From Halobellus inordinatus (GTDB lineage: Archaea; Halobacteriota; Halobacteria; Halobacteriales; Haloferacaceae), in NCBI RefSeq assembly GCF_024464655.1, contig NZ_JANHAV010000001.1, forward strand, positions 434,001 to 498,000: a stretch of 64,000 nucleotides of DNA. The letters are read 5' to 3'. The position numbers and the translations under genes were made by a program. Positions within the stretch are counted from its first letter, which is position 1. Each line of letters begins with the position of its first letter. This document shows positions 8,119 to 17,370 of the stretch, piece by piece. A model generated the notes under the pieces. The model saw only the letters and a list, made by a program, of their open reading frames with translations. It was not told the origin of the DNA and did no database searches.

Positions 8119-10515
8119 ATGAGCGCGGCGCAGCCACTGCAGCACGTGAGTTGGCAGGCGGTCTTCGGCCACGACGACCCGTATTCCGAGCAAGCCGACG
8201 GCATCGACGCCGCCGTCGAAGTCGCCGAGGAGAACGGTTTTCTCGTCGTCGAAGGGGCGTGCGGAACTGGAAAGACGATGCTCGCGCTTACGGCGGGCAT
8301 CGACCGCGTCCGCGACCCCGAGTCGGACTACGAGCGCGTGCTCGTCCTGACGAGCGTCAAGCAGCAACTGCGCCAGTTCGAGGCCGACCTCGAAACGATC
8401 AACGCGAACCTTCCGGACGAGTGGTCGCCCGTGTCGGGACTGACGCTCGTCGGGAAGGCCGACGTCTGCCCCTACAGCCGCGAAGGCGTCGCCGGCGTCG
8501 ACGACGAGACGGTCTACGATCGGTGTGAGGGCCTCCGCGAACGAACGCGAAACCTCGTCGGTGACGGCGGCGATACCTCGACGGGGACACTCGTTTCGGA
8601 GGCCCGCCAGACGCAGATCGGGCTGCTCGACTCGGGCTCAACACAGGGGCCCGAGTACCTCTCCACCGCCGGCGAACCGACGCCGTATCTCCCCGAGACC
8701 GCCGAGTACGGCGACACGGAGTACTGTCCGTTCTACGCGACGTTCCTCGACGACGTCCCCGAGGACGGCGACCCGATCGAGGCGGTCCCGTTCGATCTGA
8801 CCGACCGCGGCCACATCGACACTGAGGAACTCGTTCGCCTGAGCGCGGGCTACGGCACCTGTCCCCACTCGGTGATGGGCGCGGTCATCCCGCACGCGGA
8901 AGTCGTCCTCGGGAACTACTACCACGCGTTCGACCCCACGACGGTTGGCTCGTTCACGGGTGCGCTCGTCGACGAGGAGACCTTCGTCGTCTGCGACGAG
9001 GCGCATATGCTCGAACCGCGCGTTCGCGATCTGGTGAGCGACGGCGTCGCCGAATCGACGCTTCGCGACGCCGAGAACGAACTGACGCGGGTGATCCAGC
9101 CCATCGAGTTCGAGGATGCGGGGAAATCAAGTGCGGATGGCGACGCCGGAAGCGCCGACGCCGACCTCGTCCGCGGCGAACTCGCCGACGCGGACGTGAC
9201 TCTCCGCGAAGTGCGCGAGATCCGCGAGTTCGTCTCGGATCTTCGCTCGGAGATCGACCGCCGCGTGAACGCCCACCTAGACCGGACACTGCCGGACTGG
9301 CGCGCGGACCTCACGCGCCTCGACGACGACGAGATCCCGCTCCGCGACCCCGAAGATCCCGGCGTCGACGAACTCACGGCGTGGGCCGACGACGCCGGCT
9401 ACGATGACGCGACCTGGCTCCGCGCGGAGTCGGTCGGCGCCGTCGTCGCTCGCATCCTGAACGAGGCCGAAGACGACGACGTCCGACGGGCCGCCCCCGC
9501 CGTCGGGCGAACGCTCGCGAACTGGACTCGGACCGACCACGTCGCGTACTTCAGAGAACTCGAACTCGAACGCACCTGGGACGAGACCGCCCGCCAGAAC
9601 TCCTGGCGACGCGCCTACAACGCCCGTATCTCGCTGCACAACTGCGTCCCCGGCGAGGCGATTGCAGAGCGGCTCGGCGAGTTCGGCGGCGGCGTCCTGA
9701 TGTCGGCGACGCTCGAACCGATGGCTGTCTTTCGGGAAGTAACAGGGCTGGACGCGCTCGCGGACGACGGCCGGCCGATCGAGGAGCGGACCTACGGGCT
9801 CTCGTTCCCCGCGACGAACCGCGCGTCCTTCGCCGTCGACGTGCCGAAGTTCACCCACGAGAACCGCGGCCCGCGAGGCGAACTGAATCCGACCCGACGC
9901 GCCCACGTCGATGCCGTCTGTGAGATCGCGCGCTCGCCGGGGAACGTCCTCGTCGGGATGCCGAACTACGCAGAGGCCGCGTGGATGGCCGAGGCCCTCT
10001 CGGAGCGACTCGACCGCCCGGTGCTCCTCGACGAAGCGTCCGACGACGACGCGACCGAGGCCCTGAAGACGGAGTTCTTCGGCGGGGAGTCGAAAGTCCT
10101 CGTCACGAGCCTCCGCGGGACGCTCACCGAGGGCGTCGACTACCGGGGCGACCGCCTCGCTGCGGCGGTCGTCTGCGGCGTGCCGATCATCGATACGTCG
10201 AGTCCGCGGACGCGGGCGGTGAAGACGGCGTACGATCGCCGGTTCGGTTCCGAGGGCAAAGGGAGTCGGAGCGGGTTCGAGACGGCGCTCACCGTGCCGG
10301 CCGTGCGAAAAGCGCGGCAGGCGATCGGGCGCGTCATTCGCGGGCCCGACGAGGTCGGGATCCGTGCACTCGTGGACGCTCGCTACGCTCGCGAGTCCTG
10401 GGACAGCGTCCGGGAGTACCTCCCCGAGACCGAACGCGAGGAGTTCGATCCGGTCAGTCCGGATATGCTCGGCTACGGCGTCGACCGGTTCTGGTCGTCG
10501 CTCGAAGCGGACTGA
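8119..10515 (+). CDS. XPD/DinG-type Fe-S DNA helicase
   Basis: Superfamily 2 ATP-dependent 5'-3' DNA helicase of the Rad3/XPD/DinG group, implicated in repair and unwinding of DNA. In the 798 residues I see Walker A EGACGTGKT (45-53), the DEAH box (293-296), and a four-cysteine iron-sulphur domain between them (C117, C136, C203, C248). The C-terminal RecA-like half contains the LVTSLRGTLTEGVDY and QAIGRVIRGPDEVG motifs (motifs V/VI). It is long for an archaeal XPD because of acidic insertions around residues 330-420. It could be called Rad3-like; the exact substrate is not deducible. Confidence 0.92.
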   Translation: MSAAQPLQHVSWQAVFGHDDPYSEQADGIDAAVEVAEENGFLVVEGACGTGKTMLALTAGIDRVRDPESDYERVLVLTSVKQQLRQFEADLETINANLPDEWSPVSGLTLVGKADVCPYSREGVAGVDDETVYDRCEGLRERTRNLVGDGGDTSTGTLVSEARQTQIGLLDSGSTQGPEYLSTAGEPTPYLPETAEYGDTEYCPFYATFLDDVPEDGDPIEAVPFDLTDRGHIDTEELVRLSAGYGTCPHSVMGAVIPHAEVVLGNYYHAFDPTTVGSFTGALVDEETFVVCDEAHMLEPRVRDLVSDGVAESTLRDAENELTRVIQPIEFEDAGKSSADGDAGSADADLVRGELADADVTLREVREIREFVSDLRSEIDRRVNAHLDRTLPDWRADLTRLDDDEIPLRDPEDPGVDELTAWADDAGYDDATWLRAESVGAVVARILNEAEDDDVRRAAPAVGRTLANWTRTDHVAYFRELELERTWDETARQNSWRRAYNARISLHNCVPGEAIAERLGEFGGGVLMSATLEPMAVFREVTGLDALADDGRPIEERTYGLSFPATNRASFAVDVPKFTHENRGPRGELNPTRRAHVDAVCEIARSPGNVLVGMPNYAEAAWMAEALSERLDRPVLLDEASDDDATEALKTEFFGGESKVLVTSLRGTLTEGVDYRGDRLAAAVVCGVPIIDTSSPRTRAVKTAYDRRFGSEGKGSRSGFETALTVPAVRKARQAIGRVIRGPDEVGIRALVDARYARESWDSVREYLPETEREEFDPVSPDMLGYGVDRFWSSLEAD

Positions 10516-10528
10516 GAGAGAGAAGTCG

Positions 10529-10738
10529 CTATTCGTCGTAGGCGGCCTTACACTCGTCAGAACAGAAGTGTCGCTCTTGCACCTGGCTGTCCTCGATCCA
10601 CGTAACGACGCGGTGGGTCGGCGACTGCACGATCTTCTCTCCGCAGGTCGCACACGCGGGTGCGTTAGATTCGTCGATATCCTCTCCGAGATCGGAGGTC
10701 GGGTCTACCATCTCTTCGAGTGCTTGGCACTCGGGCAC
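10529..10738 (-). CDS. Small zinc-ribbon/TRASH-like protein
   Basis: A 69-residue protein with two cysteine pairs, CATCGEKI and HFCSDECKAAYD. Together they look like a TRASH/treble-clef zinc site (CxxC ... CxxxC). The N-terminal 30 residues are acidic. Such tiny zinc proteins are common in haloarchaea, usually without a known function. They may bind metal or nucleic acid. The gene converges on the helicase with only 13 bp between stops and is divergent from the next small gene. Confidence 0.75.
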   Translation of the reverse strand: MPECQALEEMVDPTSDLGEDIDESNAPACATCGEKIVQSPTHRVVTWIEDSQVQERHFCSDECKAAYDE

Positions 10739-10824
10739 ACTTGACTCCGTGTTACCCGGCGGAACTTGCCTGCCAACAGTAGTGGTTTAGTACGTCCGTA
10801 GCGATAGTCCGAGTGTGGACTGAG

Positions 10825-11052
10825 ATGTCCGACTTGCCCGGCGATCCCGAAAACCGCGCTCCAGAGCCGAGAGCCGAACGCACCGACGATGCGTCGCATC
10901 GACTGTTCGAACTCCGAAGCGTCGTCGTCCGCTACGAGGAACGGCCGGACCGCTGTACGATCTACCCGCGTCGGGAGAGTTGCTGTGAACACGTCGACGC
11001 CTGGCTATCCGCCGACGCGGACGCGTTCGTCCCCCTAGAAGAAATGCGGTAG
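10825..11052 (+). CDS. Small conserved haloarchaeal protein (DUF7511-like)
   Basis: A 75-residue protein with an acidic/disordered N-terminus and a compact C-terminal half containing RYEERPDRCTIYP and the tail WLSADADAFVPLEEMR. These resemble a family of small haloarchaeal proteins of unknown function that I recall as DUF7511. I use the ATG at 10825; an in-frame GTG at 10813 is less likely. No catalytic motif is visible. It converges on the archaellum operon end. Confidence 0.65.
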   Translation: MSDLPGDPENRAPEPRAERTDDASHRLFELRSVVVRYEERPDRCTIYPRRESCCEHVDAWLSADADAFVPLEEMR

Positions 11053-11137
11053 TGGCGCCGCAGGACGTCCGTCACTTTCCCGGTTGGCGTCTCCCGCCGC
11101 GCTTGCCGGTCTCGAACGGTTGTCCTGCCTCGCGCGC

Positions 11138-12226
11138 TCACACGTTTATGTCTTCGAACTCCTCGTTGACGATAAACCGACCCTGTGGCGTGAGATCGAC
11201 CGGTGGCTCCTCGTCAGTGATGAGGTCGTCTTCGTGGAGTGACTCCAGTCGGGCTTCGAGTTCGGCGTCGCCGATGTCAAGTAGCGATGCGAGATCGATG
11301 TCTTGGGCGGTCGAGTACAGCCCAACGAGCACTTCCAGTTCTGTCTCGGCCACCTCGACGTCGCGGACGTCGCTCTTGATCCAGTGGTAGATCAGCCGCA
11401 GGTAGCGGCCGAGGATGTTCATCTTCCGTCTCGACCGCATCGAAATCTCGGAGGTGACCGTCTGGCCGTTCTCGACGTGTTGCACTGAGAGGACGAGGAT
11501 GGAATCGCCGTCGTCGGCCGTCCGCTCTATCACCTCGAAGAAGACGACCGACGCGAGGTCGATCGAGAACGGCCCGTCTTCCTCGGATTGGACGTCGCTG
11601 CCGGGGAACGACACCGACTCGTAATCGAGATTGAGCCCAGTCTTCCGCTTCGGCGTATCCATCACACGCCCGCCGATCTTCGCCGGATGCTTCACGAGCG
11701 CCGTCGATCCGTTGAGCGTCGCCCGGAAGAGCAAGAGCGAGAACTTCTCGATCGTCTCTCGGTCGCCACCGATGACGGTCGTCCGTCGATAGTCGCCGTC
11801 GACGTACCCGACCATCACGGTGTAATCGAAGAACTCCTCGACTTCGGGCGGCACCTGCCCGACTGCGATGTCGAATATCGAGGTGATCGGAATCATCGTC
11901 TTCGTGTCCGAGGTCGCGAGGACGAGCCGTCGCTCGCTCATCAGCACGCGACCTTTCACCGGATCGAACGCGGCGTCGCCGCCGGCGACGAAGTTCGCGA
12001 CGAAGTCGACGATGATCGACTCGCCGCTCTGTGCCTTGCGAGATTTCGACTTCGACTTCGAGTCCGACTTCGACTTCGACTTCGACTTCGAGTCCGAGCC
12101 GCTGCCGGATTCCTCCCGATACGCTTCGAGGAGTTCCGAGCGTTGTTCGGCTGCTTCGCCGTGTTCAGAGTGTGACTCGGAGGCGTCGCGATCGCCGCCA
12201 TCACGGTCGGAATCTGCGGCCGTCAT
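11138..12226 (-). CDS. cheF: Archaellum-chemotaxis adaptor CheF
   Basis: CheF is the haloarchaeal adaptor that links phosphorylated CheY to the archaellum switch complex ArlCE/ArlD, allowing direction reversal. This 362-residue protein has the CheF core (about residues 75-362), with FDPVKGRVLMSERRLVLATS and MRSRRKMNILGRYLRLIYHW. A C-terminal winged-helix-like part follows (LLDIGDAELEARLESLHEDDLI). The first 70 residues are a low-complexity arm with an (SK)n/(DSKSK)n run. Its ATG overlaps the arlJ stop as ATGA, so it is the last gene of the arl operon. Halobacterium CheF is likewise encoded near fla genes. Confidence 0.92.
   Translation of the reverse strand: MTAADSDRDGGDRDASESHSEHGEAAEQRSELLEAYREESGSGSDSKSKSKSKSDSKSKSKSRKAQSGESIIVDFVANFVAGGDAAFDPVKGRVLMSERRLVLATSDTKTMIPITSIFDIAVGQVPPEVEEFFDYTVMVGYVDGDYRRTTVIGGDRETIEKFSLLLFRATLNGSTALVKHPAKIGGRVMDTPKRKTGLNLDYESVSFPGSDVQSEEDGPFSIDLASVVFFEVIERTADDGDSILVLSVQHVENGQTVTSEISMRSRRKMNILGRYLRLIYHWIKSDVRDVEVAETELEVLVGLYSTAQDIDLASLLDIGDAELEARLESLHEDDLITDEEPPVDLTPQGRFIVNEEFEDINV
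12040..12108 (-). repeat. Microsatellite-like Ser-Lys coding repeat in cheF
   Basis: Within the cheF 5' region a hexamer based on TCGAAG (with GAC/TCG variants) repeats about ten times and encodes alternating Ser-Lys and Asp-Ser-Lys units. A repetitive DNA tract of this kind can expand or contract in multiples of six and would keep the frame. Confidence 0.8.
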
Positions 12227-13980
12227 ACGCTGATCAGCCCCCCGGCGAGCCACGAGGTCAGCACCGCGCTGCCACTGCCGATCCAAACGAGAACGACGAA
12301 GTGGAGGTAGGCGTTCACCTTGTGCCCGCCGTCGACCATCCGGATCATCAGCGCCGAGAGGACGCCGTTGAACAGGATAATGAGCGACAGCAGGTACTCG
12401 ATCACCGGGATGTCGTAGACGCCCGCGTAGATGATCTTCCCGAACTCGAACTGCGCGAGGTTCAGATCCGAGGAGAACGTCGCGAGGATCTCGACGACTT
12501 CCAGGCCGATGAAGAACGCGAACGCCGCGGAGGCGGTGATCCCGTAGAGAACGCCGATGAGCGTCACGGTCGCCTGGTCGCGCTGCTGACGGAGCTTGAT
12601 CACTTCGTTCATATTCTGTGAGATGAGTTCGCCGAGCTGTTTCGGTGTCCCACCCATCTGTCGCCCGACGAGGTACATCTCCGAGAACTTCTGGATGAGG
12701 TACGAACTTGTCTCCGCGGTGAAGAAGAACCACGAGCGATCCGGTGCGACGCGCATATTCAATCGAGTGTAGAGCCGATCGATCTCTCGGGAGAGCACGC
12801 CGAAGTCCTTCTCGCGGAGCGTTTCCAACACCGCGCGCGTGGTCGATTGCTTCGCGCTCTCGGAGGCGCCGAGCGCCCGGATGAATCCCGGGAATTCGTT
12901 GTCGCGTTCCTTGACGCTGTTCTCGTGGTGCCGAGCAACGAGCCCCGGAATCGCAAGCGGCGTCAAGGGTGCCGCCATCATCACTGGAATCGGAATATCG
13001 AGCATCACGTACTGGATCGATTGTCCGATCGACGTCCACCCGGCGACGCCGAGTCCCAGAATGCCAATGAACACGAGACTTAGCGCGACCGATCCGTAAA
13101 GTGCGATGTCGATTTGCCGGTCCATCTTCGTCCGGTACTCGTCCTGCTGATACCACAGTGGGTCGTGCGGCGATATCGTCCTGATGACGAAGTAGAACCC
13201 CAACTGGACGAAGACGAACAGCACGATAACGGCCGCGATGGTCATCGTCGCGTCGGTGCCGGTGAGAATCGGCAAGACGATCGCGTTGATGATGGCGAAC
13301 GTCATCGAGAGAATCATCGAGAGATAGAGGTCCTTCATCACTTCTAGGTTGCCGAGCGCACCCTCGTAGACCGTGACGTACTTTTCGATCATCGTCTGCT
13401 GTTCGCCGAGCAGGAAGTCATCGAGGCTTTGGCCGGCGTTCAGCGAGTACGCAAGTCGGTCGAGGAAATCACCGAGTTCCTTCGAGGGAACGGCACGTGC
13501 ACGCCGACGCAGCGCGTCATCGAGCGACTGATTCCACGTATCGACCAGCTCCGTGATCCGCCGCATTTCGACCGCGAGCTCGCCGTACTCTTCTTCTTTC
13601 CCAAGCTGCCGGAAGACCGCAACTCGGTCGATATTCGTCGTCGAAAGCACCGTCAGGTGCGTGATGACGAGGTGCAGTTGGTTCTCCAGGCCGCGTCGCT
13701 GCTGTTCGACGAGCAAGCGGGGATAGAGAGCGCCCGCCACCAGCATCAGCGCGCCGAGGAGGAAGATCGGGATCCGGACCAGGATCGGCAGCGGGAGGAA
13801 GACGGCCCCGGCGACGCCGAGGACGAACAGGAGTACCGTCGGCGCCAGGACCGTGAGCGCGTACTTCCGATTTTCCATCGGCATCCGCTCGTAGGAGTCG
13901 AGGATCGACGACGCGAACTCCTGGAGTTGCTTCCGCTGTGCACTCCACCCTGGATCGACGTCGGGATTCGTCTCACTCAT
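12223..13980 (-). CDS. arlJ: Archaellum membrane platform protein ArlJ
   Basis: Polytopic membrane core of the archaellum, on which ArlI acts and through which the filament is assembled; homologous to type II secretion/type IV pilus GspF/PilC. The protein is 585 residues with an acidic cytoplasmic N-terminus, two hydrophobic blocks near residues 45-85, then two T2SF-type cytoplasmic domains separated by transmembrane helices. The second ends with RQMGGTPKQLGELISQNMNEVIKL, and several C-terminal helices follow. It lies in the operon between arlI (62 bp upstream) and cheF (ATGA overlap). The length is typical for haloarchaeal FlaJ. Confidence 0.96.
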   Translation of the reverse strand: MSETNPDVDPGWSAQRKQLQEFASSILDSYERMPMENRKYALTVLAPTVLLFVLGVAGAVFLPLPILVRIPIFLLGALMLVAGALYPRLLVEQQRRGLENQLHLVITHLTVLSTTNIDRVAVFRQLGKEEEYGELAVEMRRITELVDTWNQSLDDALRRRARAVPSKELGDFLDRLAYSLNAGQSLDDFLLGEQQTMIEKYVTVYEGALGNLEVMKDLYLSMILSMTFAIINAIVLPILTGTDATMTIAAVIVLFVFVQLGFYFVIRTISPHDPLWYQQDEYRTKMDRQIDIALYGSVALSLVFIGILGLGVAGWTSIGQSIQYVMLDIPIPVMMAAPLTPLAIPGLVARHHENSVKERDNEFPGFIRALGASESAKQSTTRAVLETLREKDFGVLSREIDRLYTRLNMRVAPDRSWFFFTAETSSYLIQKFSEMYLVGRQMGGTPKQLGELISQNMNEVIKLRQQRDQATVTLIGVLYGITASAAFAFFIGLEVVEILATFSSDLNLAQFEFGKIIYAGVYDIPVIEYLLSLIILFNGVLSALMIRMVDGGHKVNAYLHFVVLVWIGSGSAVLTSWLAGGLISV

Positions 13981-14042
13981 CGATTATCCTCCCTGTCGGT
14001 CATCGGCGGCACTCCGGTTCGGCCGTCGGTCAGCTTTACTCA

Positions 14043-15710
14043 TCAGTCGACCCTCGTCATATCGAACGGGATGCCTTCCGTACCGTCCCGCTGGAAGTCC
14101 TCGATGAACTCGTTCACCTCGTGATAGCCGACGATGTTCTCTTGGATTGCCCGTCGGATGAGTTCCGAGCGGAACTCGATGTCCTCGTAGATCTTCCGGG
14201 TGTCGTCGTACCCGAGCAGCGTCGCGATCTTCTCTTCCATAATGAAGGAGTTGTTCCGACCCTGGAACACGATCTCGTCTTCGACTGGGTCCCAGTAGAA
14301 CGCCTCCCGGGTGACGACACCGCCCATCTCTTTCGAGTACCCCTCAATCTCCTGCACCGACGTGACGCGACGGAGCGTGTCGTTGCCCCGCTTGACGCGG
14401 TTCTGGAACAGCGCGATGTCACAGTTCGACATAAACGTTTCCGGGACGTTGATCGGGTCCCCGGTGAACCGCTGGATCATCGAGACGATGTCGGACGCGT
14501 GGAACGTTAGCATCACTGGGTGACCGGTCTGGGCGGCCTGGAACGCCATCCGCCCCTCTTCGCCACGAACCTCCCCGACGATGATGTAGTCGGGGCGCGA
14601 ACGCAGCGCGGCCGCAACGAGGTCGAACATATCGACCTCAGAATCCGCGCCGCGTCCCTCGCGGGTGAGGAGCTGCTGCCACGTGTCGTGCGGCGGGAGC
14701 ACCTCGGCGGTGTCCTCTGCGGTGTAGATCTTCGAGTCTCGCGGGATGAACGACGTGACAGCGTTGAGCGTCGTGGTCTTCCCGGACGCCGTCTCGCCGA
14801 CGACGAACACCGTCCGCTCGTTCTCCAAGGCGATCCAGAGATACGCGGCCAGTTCCGGCGACAGCGTTCCCCACTTTGCGATCTGAAACACCGACAGTGG
14901 GACGTCGTCGCCCTGACGGATCGTGAGCGAGGAACCCTTCAGCGAGACGTCGTCAGAGTAGATGATGTTGATACGCGATCCGTCCGGGAGCGTCGAGTCC
15001 ACGATCGGGTGCGCGTCCGACACCGGGTCGCCGATGCGTTCACCCATATTCCGGAGCCAGTTGTCGTACTGCTCTTCGGAGTCGAATTCGACGGTCGTCT
15101 CCAGCAGTCCGAACTCGCCGTGATCGACGTCGACCTGGCGTGGCCCAATGACGTGAATGTCCTCGTTGGCCGGGTCGCGCATGATAGGCTCCAGCGGTCC
15201 GAGGCCGACGATGTCGCGGACGAGTCGGTACTGGACCTTCTCGTACGTCTCTTCGGACACTTCCAGCGCCCCGAGTTCGAGTCGCTGGATGATTTCCGCC
15301 AACCGCCCGTTGCGTTCGTCTTCGAGGACGACGATCTCTTCGAGTAGTTCCCGAATCCGATCTTCGTACTCGGTCTCCTCGGCAGGTGCCGGCTTCGTCA
15401 CCGACCGTTCGAGGAGTTTGTCTTTCACCTGCCCGAAGAGCTCGCGTTCGTCGTCGTCCAGTTCCGGCTCGATCGTGTAGTACTTCGTCGTCTCCCCGAA
15501 GTTCCCGTACACCTGACAGTAGATCGGGCCGCCCACGTGGTAGATGATGTTCGGCCGCCGCGACTCGTATCCGTCTGGCTCCTCGACGAGCATCGGGAAC
15601 TCGCCGGTGATCTGCCGAAACCGCTTGAGGTGCTCGCGGAGATGGCCCCACCGCTGGGCGTGCCGCCGCAGTTCGTTGTCGATCTTCGCTGAGCCGTGTT
15701 CGGTAGCCAT
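14043..15710 (-). CDS. arlI: Archaellum motor ATPase ArlI
   Basis: Secretion-type ATPase (GspE/PilB superfamily) that powers both assembly and rotation of the archaellum. In the 555 residues I see the N-terminal domain, Walker A GETASGKT (305-312), an Asp/His box region (YTAEDTAEVLPP) and Walker B PDYIIVGEVRGEE (373-385). The ATG (15710) overlaps the arlH stop codon by one base (TAATG), which indicates coupling. It is the most conserved gene of the operon and anchors the identification of the cluster. Confidence 0.98.
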   Translation of the reverse strand: MATEHGSAKIDNELRRHAQRWGHLREHLKRFRQITGEFPMLVEEPDGYESRRPNIIYHVGGPIYCQVYGNFGETTKYYTIEPELDDDERELFGQVKDKLLERSVTKPAPAEETEYEDRIRELLEEIVVLEDERNGRLAEIIQRLELGALEVSEETYEKVQYRLVRDIVGLGPLEPIMRDPANEDIHVIGPRQVDVDHGEFGLLETTVEFDSEEQYDNWLRNMGERIGDPVSDAHPIVDSTLPDGSRINIIYSDDVSLKGSSLTIRQGDDVPLSVFQIAKWGTLSPELAAYLWIALENERTVFVVGETASGKTTTLNAVTSFIPRDSKIYTAEDTAEVLPPHDTWQQLLTREGRGADSEVDMFDLVAAALRSRPDYIIVGEVRGEEGRMAFQAAQTGHPVMLTFHASDIVSMIQRFTGDPINVPETFMSNCDIALFQNRVKRGNDTLRRVTSVQEIEGYSKEMGGVVTREAFYWDPVEDEIVFQGRNNSFIMEEKIATLLGYDDTRKIYEDIEFRSELIRRAIQENIVGYHEVNEFIEDFQRDGTEGIPFDMTRVD

Positions 15711-16462
15711 TATGCGACACTCCTCGACTCGATGACGATCCCGATCCCCGAGCGGACCGAGAAGCCGACGCGGTCGCCGACCTGCTGGCCCATCCCGGCG
15801 AATCGCTTCACGAAGATGTTTCGCCGGACGTCGTTCCCGACCTCGACCATCTCTAATTCGAGGTAGACGTCCGCGATCGATCGGAAGGGACCGATCGCCT
15901 CGTCGTCGACCGTCGAGGGATCGACCGTGAGAACGATCGTCTTGCCCTTCGTGGTCAGGTCACGGAAGAACGAGATGATTTCCAGCGCCGCCTGCCGCTC
16001 CTCATTTTGCCGGACGAGCGCCTCGAACTTGGGATCGTTCCGGAGAATGGCGTCGAACGTATCGACGATGATGACGTCGGCATCCCACATCGTGTCCGCC
16101 TCCATCATTCGCTTGAGGAGTTGCTTCCGCTCGTCGTCCCCACCGCTGCCGGTCAGCGTCCCCGACGCGTCGATCTCGGCGGGGATGAAGAGAATCTCCT
16201 CGTCGAGCAGGGGCTTGACGACGTCGTACGTCAGCGAGTGCATCTGGTCGAGAAAGCCTCGGACACCTAGTTCTGTCGAGACAAGCGTCGTCACAATGTC
16301 TTCCTGCGTAAACCCGTAGGTGAGTCGCTGGGAGAGGACGCTCTTTCCGGCCCCGTAATCGCCTTCGATGAGGACGATCGAGCCCTTCGGAATACCGCCG
16401 CCGAGTTCCTTCTCGAGGCGGTCGTGGTCTTTGAGTCCAAGCGAGAACTGATTCGATCCCAT
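15710..16462 (-). CDS. arlH: Archaellum RecA-fold ATPase homologue ArlH
   Basis: KaiC-like RecA-fold protein that forms a ring beneath ArlJ and interacts with ArlI. Its nucleotide state is thought to regulate motor assembly or switching. The 250-residue protein has a Walker A loop GDYGAGKS (34-41) and Walker B DVIIVDTF (129-136). The catalytic glutamate typical of KaiC is not obvious, as known for the family. It starts at the ATG at 16462, two bases after the arlG stop. Confidence 0.96.
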   Translation of the reverse strand: MGSNQFSLGLKDHDRLEKELGGGIPKGSIVLIEGDYGAGKSVLSQRLTYGFTQEDIVTTLVSTELGVRGFLDQMHSLTYDVVKPLLDEEILFIPAEIDASGTLTGSGGDDERKQLLKRMMEADTMWDADVIIVDTFDAILRNDPKFEALVRQNEERQAALEIISFFRDLTTKGKTIVLTVDPSTVDDEAIGPFRSIADVYLELEMVEVGNDVRRNIFVKRFAGMGQQVGDRVGFSVRSGIGIVIESRSVA

Positions 16463-16464
16463 AG

Positions 16465-16923
16465 TTAGTAGTTGAAGCGGAAGTTCTCTTCGTCGCCGTC
16501 GACGGTCAGCGTGACGTCGTGGTCGCCGCTACCCTCAGCCAGATCGATATTCTGTATCGTGACGTTGACGACACCGTGAGGCGTCCACTCTCCGTTGTTG
16601 CCGTCGACCACGGAGACACTGACGTCCGCGCGATACTGCGCGTCGACGATGACGTCAAACGTTTGGCCCGTCGCTGGTAACGTTCGTTGTCCCGTGTTCT
16701 TGACGTACAGACTTATGCTGTTTGAGCTGTCGTTGTAAACGTTACTGTCGGAACTGCTGATAATTTCGATGTCGGTCCGGATGTTCTCTGCGACGTCTGC
16801 GCCCCGATCGTCGAGCGCCCCGCTGATTCCGGTGACCGTGTCGATGAGGACGCCCGCGACTCCTGCTGCGATGACGATGCTCGCGATGAACAGGATCAGA
16901 CTCGGAACGGAGACGTCGGCCAT
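16465..16923 (-). CDS. arlG: Archaellum stator component ArlG
   Basis: A 152-residue protein with one N-terminal transmembrane helix (about residues 8-28, [20 protein letters not shown]) and an extracytoplasmic beta-sandwich containing several sequons. ArlG caps ArlF to form the stator bridge between the motor and the S-layer. It resembles an archaellin-like fold without the class III signal peptide. It directly abuts arlF (stop TGA followed at once by ATG), which supports equimolar expression. Confidence 0.93.
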   Translation of the reverse strand: MADVSVPSLILFIASIVIAAGVAGVLIDTVTGISGALDDRGADVAENIRTDIEIISSSDSNVYNDSSNSISLYVKNTGQRTLPATGQTFDVIVDAQYRADVSVSVVDGNNGEWTPHGVVNVTIQNIDLAEGSGDHDVTLTVDGDEENFRFNY

Positions 16924-17370
16924 TCAGTTCACCACCTCGACCGTCGTGTTACTCGCCGCGATGCCGTTTTCGGCGACGACTTTGACGTGGTCGGGTTCCT
17001 GATCCATCGTCGTATTTAGTACGAGCGTCTGGTCGGCTCCCCATACGTCCGTCGTCTCGTCGCTCTCGACACTCGTTTGGGTCACGGACTCGAATGTATT
17101 ATCGACGAGAAGACTCGTTCCGTTGACCGATAGCGTCGTCGTGCCCGCGTTCTCGACACTGACCTGTAGGGTAGGAGTACTGTCGTCATAGTACACGACC
17201 CGCGTCACGTCGATCGCCGTATTCCGGCGTTCGAGTAGGTCTTCCTGATCGTCATCGCGCGCTTCGGAGATCTGCTCTGCGCTACCCGCTGCTGCGGTGT
17301 AGAGCGTCCCGGAGGCGATGAGGACGCCGAGAAAGATGACTGCCGTCGAGCCGCTAACGCCGAATCCCAC
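16924..17370 (-). CDS. arlF: Archaellum stator component ArlF
   Basis: A 148-residue protein with one N-terminal transmembrane segment (about residues 8-30) and an extracellular beta-domain. ArlF binds the S-layer and with ArlG anchors the motor. It starts at a GTG (17370-17368), and the first 17 bases lie inside the 3' end of arlCE, so translation is probably coupled. GTG rather than ATG is unusual within this operon. Confidence 0.93.
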   Translation of the reverse strand: MGFGVSGSTAVIFLGVLIASGTLYTAAAGSAEQISEARDDDQEDLLERRNTAIDVTRVVYYDDSTPTLQVSVENAGTTTLSVNGTSLLVDNTFESVTQTSVESDETTDVWGADQTLVLNTTMDQEPDHVKVVAENGIAASNTTVEVVN

